A stretch of 7,557 bases of DNA, from positions 1 through 7,557 of the forward strand of contig CANIXE010000104.1 in the NCBI GenBank assembly GCA_947470885.1. The letters are read 5' to 3'. Source of the stretch: Planctomycetota bacterium. Its GTDB lineage: Bacteria; Planctomycetota; UBA11346. The notes beneath the pieces are model-generated. The model did not search any database, was not told where the DNA came from, and saw nothing but the letters and a program-made list of their open reading frames with translations. Of this stretch, positions 4,870-7,557 are shown in pieces. Position 1 is the stretch's first letter. The number at the start of each line of letters is the position of its first letter. The position numbers and the translations under genes were made by a program.

Positions 4870-6939
4870 TCAGCCCCCCGCCGGGAACGGGATAATCCCG
4901 GCATCCGTACAGAGATTGCGGAATTCCTGGGCGTGGATGAAGCCCTCCAGCACCGTGGCCCGGTTGGTCCCCGTCTGCAAGGCGTCCAACCAGACCGCTA
5001 GGCCACCGGCATCCGCCTCCCGGTCGAAGAACGCCCGGTACAGAATCGCCAGGAAGCGTTCGTCGGTCAGGCCCCGTTGGGTGAATTCCGGCGACAGGGC
5101 GAATCCCCGGGCGACCTCGCCCCCCAGGCGTTCGCCGGAAGCCAGGGCGTCGGTCCAGGTGGTGATTCCGGCGGCATCGGGCTCCCGTCCCAGGCATTCC
5201 TGGTAGAATCGACGGACGAAACGGCGGATCGTCCAGGATCGTTGAGCGGGGGTATCGATGGGGGTTAGGCTGGCGCTTTGGCATAGGGCGGCGAACTCGC
5301 CGGAGAGGACGAAGCCGTACAGCACATCCTCCCGGAGGACGCCCCGGGCCAGTTCGCCCTGCCAGCCGGCCTGGCCACCGGCATCGGGTTCCCGGCCGAA
5401 GAAGCTGCGGTACAGCACGTCGGTGAAGGGCCCGTCCGCCAGGCCCCGGGCGGTGAATTCCGGGCTAAGAATGAAACCCCGGGCGACCTCCACGCCGCTG
5501 CGTCGGCCCGTGGCAAGATCGGCGGCCCAGGCCGCTAGCCCGGCGGCATCCGGACTGCGCCCGAGGCACTGTTCATAGAAGCGGGTGACGAAGCGTTCGA
5601 TGGCCGTGGGGGGTGGGGCGGCGGGCAGGGTGGCATTCATGGTCCACTGCCCCAGGGAACCGTAGCTGGTGTAGCCGGTGGGGCTGGCGGCGAAGGGATT
5701 GCCCTCGCCATCGCCGCTGATCAGCAGGGCGTATTCCACCCCGGCCACCAGGGCGAAGCCGGAGAGGCTGGCCTTGGGATCGCCCTGGGGTTTGATCGAG
5801 GCGAGCACGGCATTGTCCGTCACCCGGATAAGGTCGAAGCGGACATCCAGCGTGGCGCAGCCCGGGGTGGCTGGATCGCCCAGGGGGGTGACGGCGATGT
5901 TGGCGGGGCCGGTTCCGGGGCTGGTGAAGCGGACCACATCCACATCCGCCGTATCGCTGATGATTCCGGTGGCGTTCAGGCTCCCGCTGGCGGGCACCGG
6001 CAGGATCGTCGCCAAGGCCACGGTGCCGCCGTGGTCGTCGGCGCGCCGGGGCAGGAAATTGTCAATCTTCAGCAGATCGTCCATTTCCCCCTGGGCGGGA
6101 TTGCCCACGTAGCCGGTGAAATCCCCCCGGCTCCACTGGACCATCTGCCGGGTGCTTTGCACCGGTTCGCCCATGATCGGTACCCACGAGGTCAGGGCCG
6201 AGGTGCCGTTGTGCCCGGGGTAGTAGCCGTTGAGGCCCTTGGCCGTGTTGGAATCGTGCTTTAGACCGAAGGTGTGTCCCAGCTCATGCTTGGCGATGTT
6301 GGCCATGATCCGTTCGTTGGCGGTATTGGCCGGGGAATTGAAATAGCAGAACGCCGGCCGCCGCAGGGGATCGCCAAAACCGGCGGTCTGGGCCACCCCC
6401 AGGGCGGTACTGGTGTAGGGATTGGCCTTGCCCAGGCGGTCCAGCTTGGGGGTGAACAGGCAGCTCATCCACAGCCCCGAGGTCGGTTCGACCGTGGTGA
6501 CGTCGACTTCCCAGGGGGAATAGGCTTCGCTCACCCGCAGCCAGATCTGGCGGATGGTCTCCTGTTCGGCGGCATTGAAGGTGGTGGGGTCCCCGTCCAT
6601 ATCGAAGGGCAGGCAGTCGTTGCTGACCTCGCATGAGCCCGCCGGTTCGCCGCCGGCAGTGCTGTTCCATACCGTGCCGGTCACCACCTGGCCATTGAAG
6701 TCCAGGTACAGGGCCCGGGTGGCCCCCGGCCTGCTGTGGTAGGCCGGGGGAGTGGCGATGGGCAGGTTGGCGGCCTGGGGTCCGGCGGCGGCCTTCACGG
6801 TGGCCCCGGGCGCGACCCCGGTCGGTTCAACGAGGTCGTGGAAACAGCAGACGGCCACCTCTTCGGCGGCGCCCAGCAGTCCTCCCAGCAGGAGGGTGAG
6901 GGGCAGGAGGCCAAACCAGGCTCGGGGTGGGATGGCCAT
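4870..6939 (-). CDS. Secreted metzincin zinc metalloprotease with DUF4214 repeats
   Basis: This 689-residue exported protein has a signal peptide (hydrophobic residues 8-24, possible cleavage after LLGAA). The catalytic domain spans about 70-300. It carries the metzincin zinc site HELGHTFGLKHD (218-229), with His218, His222 and His228 as ligands and Glu219 as catalyst, and a plausible Met-turn in VPIMG (Met256). The trailing HD resembles reprolysin-like (M12B) enzymes rather than matrixins. A beta-rich region at about 305-437, with ADVDVVRFTS and VEYALLISGDGEGN, looks like a pre-peptidase C-terminal (PPC-like) domain. Two tandem copies of a DUF4214 unit follow (449-553 and 573-677). Such domains are common on secreted bacterial proteins and are thought to be surface or adhesion-related. 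CTGGAG at 6945-6950 gives a ribosome-binding site 5 bases before the ATG. It probably degrades extracellular protein; the substrate is unknown. It is monocistronic. Confidence 0.93.
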   Translation of the reverse strand: MAIPPRAWFGLLPLTLLLGGLLGAAEEVAVCCFHDLVEPTGVAPGATVKAAAGPQAANLPIATPPAYHSRPGATRALYLDFNGQVVTGTVWNSTAGGEPAGSCEVSNDCLPFDMDGDPTTFNAAEQETIRQIWLRVSEAYSPWEVDVTTVEPTSGLWMSCLFTPKLDRLGKANPYTSTALGVAQTAGFGDPLRRPAFCYFNSPANTANERIMANIAKHELGHTFGLKHDSNTAKGLNGYYPGHNGTSALTSWVPIMGEPVQSTRQMVQWSRGDFTGYVGNPAQGEMDDLLKIDNFLPRRADDHGGTVALATILPVPASGSLNATGIISDTADVDVVRFTSPGTGPANIAVTPLGDPATPGCATLDVRFDLIRVTDNAVLASIKPQGDPKASLSGFALVAGVEYALLISGDGEGNPFAASPTGYTSYGSLGQWTMNATLPAAPPPTAIERFVTRFYEQCLGRSPDAAGLAAWAADLATGRRSGVEVARGFILSPEFTARGLADGPFTDVLYRSFFGREPDAGGQAGWQGELARGVLREDVLYGFVLSGEFAALCQSASLTPIDTPAQRSWTIRRFVRRFYQECLGREPDAAGITTWTDALASGERLGGEVARGFALSPEFTQRGLTDERFLAILYRAFFDREADAGGLAVWLDALQTGTNRATVLEGFIHAQEFRNLCTDAGIIPFPAGG
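4880..4902. terminator. Hairpin between convergent genes, inside the protease 3' end
   Basis: GCCGGGA at 4880-4886 pairs with TCCCGGC at 4896-4902 around a 9-base loop. It lies in the last codons of the protease gene and about 30 bases past the hydrolase stop, where a transcript from the left would be expected to end. There is no T tract on either strand, so only a weak or factor-assisted role is plausible. Confidence 0.25.
4909..5223 (-). repeat. DUF4214 copy 2 (C-terminal), direct repeat of 5281-5595
   Basis: This encodes residues 573-677 of the protease. Aligned without gaps to residues 449-553, about 60 of 105 positions are identical, including F-Y-x-x-C-L-G-R, E-V-A-R-G-F, L-S-P-E-F-T and the closing Leu-Cys. 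Each copy is itself made of two similar halves, each with a motif of the type G-R-x-x-D-A-x-G-x-x-x-W. Confidence 0.85.
5281..5595 (-). repeat. DUF4214 copy 1, direct repeat of 4909-5223
   Basis: This encodes residues 449-553 of the protease, the first of the two tandem 105-residue units, separated from the second by a 19-residue linker. Both copies keep one cysteine near the start (458 and 582) and one at the end (553 and 677), so each unit could be closed by its own disulfide after export. Confidence 0.85.
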
Positions 6940-6965
6940 GACTGCTCCAGAAATCGTGGTGCGTC

Positions 6966-6971
6966 ATTCTA
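6966..6971 (-). promoter_or_regulatory. Possible -10 element of the protease gene
   Basis: On the minus strand this reads TAGAAT, one base off TATAAT, 26 bases before the protease start codon. No -35 box resembling TTGACA lies at a suitable distance upstream, so the call is weak. It is one of the few AT-rich spots in the 179-base region between the divergent protease and carA genes. Confidence 0.25.
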
Positions 6972-7006
6972 TTGGGTGATCATGCCACCCCGGCGTCTGC
7001 CCTCCA

Positions 7007-7020
7007 TGGGGGAAACCCCA
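7007..7020 (+). other. Small GNRA-loop hairpin upstream of carA
   Basis: TGGGG (7007-7011) and CCCCA (7016-7020) form a perfect 5-bp stem closed by a GAAA tetraloop. It sits 98 bases before the carA start and could be part of its leader or simply chance. A poor promoter candidate, TTGGCA (7053-7058) with CATACT (7074-7079) and only 15 bases between, lies downstream of it. If that promoter is real, the hairpin is outside the transcript. Confidence 0.25.
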
Positions 7021-7118
7021 CACCGGGCGTTTCCGGGACCGGGATCGGTCGCTTGGCAGGGCACTTCGTCACCCATACTCCCCGCGCCTTCGCCCCAGCC
7101 TGTTTCGAGGATACCTCC

Positions 7119-7557
7119 ATGACCACCGCCCGCCTTGCTTTCGCTGATGGAACCGTGCTCCGGGGGCGCAGCGTCGGCGCCATCGGCACCGCCGTGGGCG
7201 AATCGGTGTTCAACACTGGCATGACCGGCTATCAGGAAGTCCTGACGGATCCCAGCTACACTGGCCAGATCGTGACCATGACCTACCCCGAGATCGGCAA
7301 CTACGGGATCAGCCCCCTGGACGCCGAAAGCGGTAAGGCCCAGGTCACCGGCTTCGTGATGCGCAATTGTCGCGACGTGCCGTCAAACTTCCGCAGTGTG
7401 GAAAGCCTGCCGAATTACCTGAAGCGCAGCAACATCGTTGCCATTGACGGCATCGATACTCGGGCGATCACCCGCAAGTTGCGTTCCTCCGGGGTGATGA
7501 ACGCCACCATCAGCAGCGAGGCCCACCTGACCGACGAGGAACTGGTCGCCCGCGCCC
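7119..7557 (+). CDS. carA: Carbamoyl-phosphate synthase small subunit, N-terminal part (cut by window edge)
   Basis: CarA is the glutaminase subunit of carbamoyl-phosphate synthase. It releases ammonia from glutamine for the large subunit CarB, which makes carbamoyl phosphate for pyrimidine and arginine synthesis. The 146 visible residues match the CarA N-terminal domain: LAFADGTVLRGRSVG (6-20), GESVFNTGMTGYQEVLTDPSYTGQIV-type core (27-52), MTYPEIGNYG (54-63) and IDGIDTRAITRKLR (109-122). The glutamine amidotransferase domain with the catalytic Cys and His lies beyond the window. The start at 7119 fits the family N-terminus and has GAGG at 7107-7110, 8 bases upstream. The frame is open to the edge without interruption. 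It is divergent from the protease gene, and whether carB follows cannot be seen. Confidence 0.97.
   Translation, partial: MTTARLAFADGTVLRGRSVGAIGTAVGESVFNTGMTGYQEVLTDPSYTGQIVTMTYPEIGNYGISPLDAESGKAQVTGFVMRNCRDVPSNFRSVESLPNYLKRSNIVAIDGIDTRAITRKLRSSGVMNATISSEAHLTDEELVARA

Noticed and set aside
4199..5284. 361-codon minus-strand frame across the hydrolase and protease genes
   Set aside because: Pro/Arg/Gly-rich shadow overlapping two well-supported genes, one on each strand, with no family resemblance.

Overview
This is a GC-rich bacterial chromosome segment with seven complete genes and one that runs off the right edge. No mobile-element gene, CRISPR array, rRNA or tRNA is visible. The S2 and EF-Ts sequences, the GC content, the lipoprotein-rich content and the DUF4214-type secreted protein look most like Planctomycetota or a related deep-branching phylum. 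That placement rests on recalled family resemblance and is tentative.

Layout: positions 1-242 are intergenic. They hold a 10-bp inverted repeat, a GC-rich hairpin and an array of 8-bp tandem repeats that ends a few bases from the stop codon of the first gene. Positions 243-2241 are a three-gene minus-strand operon. All three products are predicted lipoproteins, and both gene junctions are 4-bp ATGA overlaps. The order of transcription is a proline-rich lipoprotein, a coiled-coil lipoprotein, then a CsgG/LpoB-like lipoprotein. The first two share a C-terminal helical motif. Positions 2242-2563 are a divergent intergenic region whose rpsB-proximal part is full of potential hairpins. Positions 2564-4851 are a plus-strand cluster of rpsB (ribosomal protein S2), tsf (elongation factor Ts) and a class I glutamine amidotransferase-like hydrolase (peptidase C26 family). 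The hydrolase starts one base after the tsf stop.

Positions 4870-6939 (minus strand, convergent with the hydrolase) encode a secreted metzincin-type zinc metalloprotease with a duplicated DUF4214 C-terminal region. From 7119 to the right edge is the N-terminal part of carA, the carbamoyl-phosphate synthase small subunit, divergent from the protease.

Most of the window is housekeeping (translation and the first step of pyrimidine/arginine synthesis). The less familiar parts are the three-lipoprotein operon, which looks like a small envelope complex of unknown function, the octanucleotide array directly after it, the structured rpsB leader, and the duplicated C-terminus of the protease.
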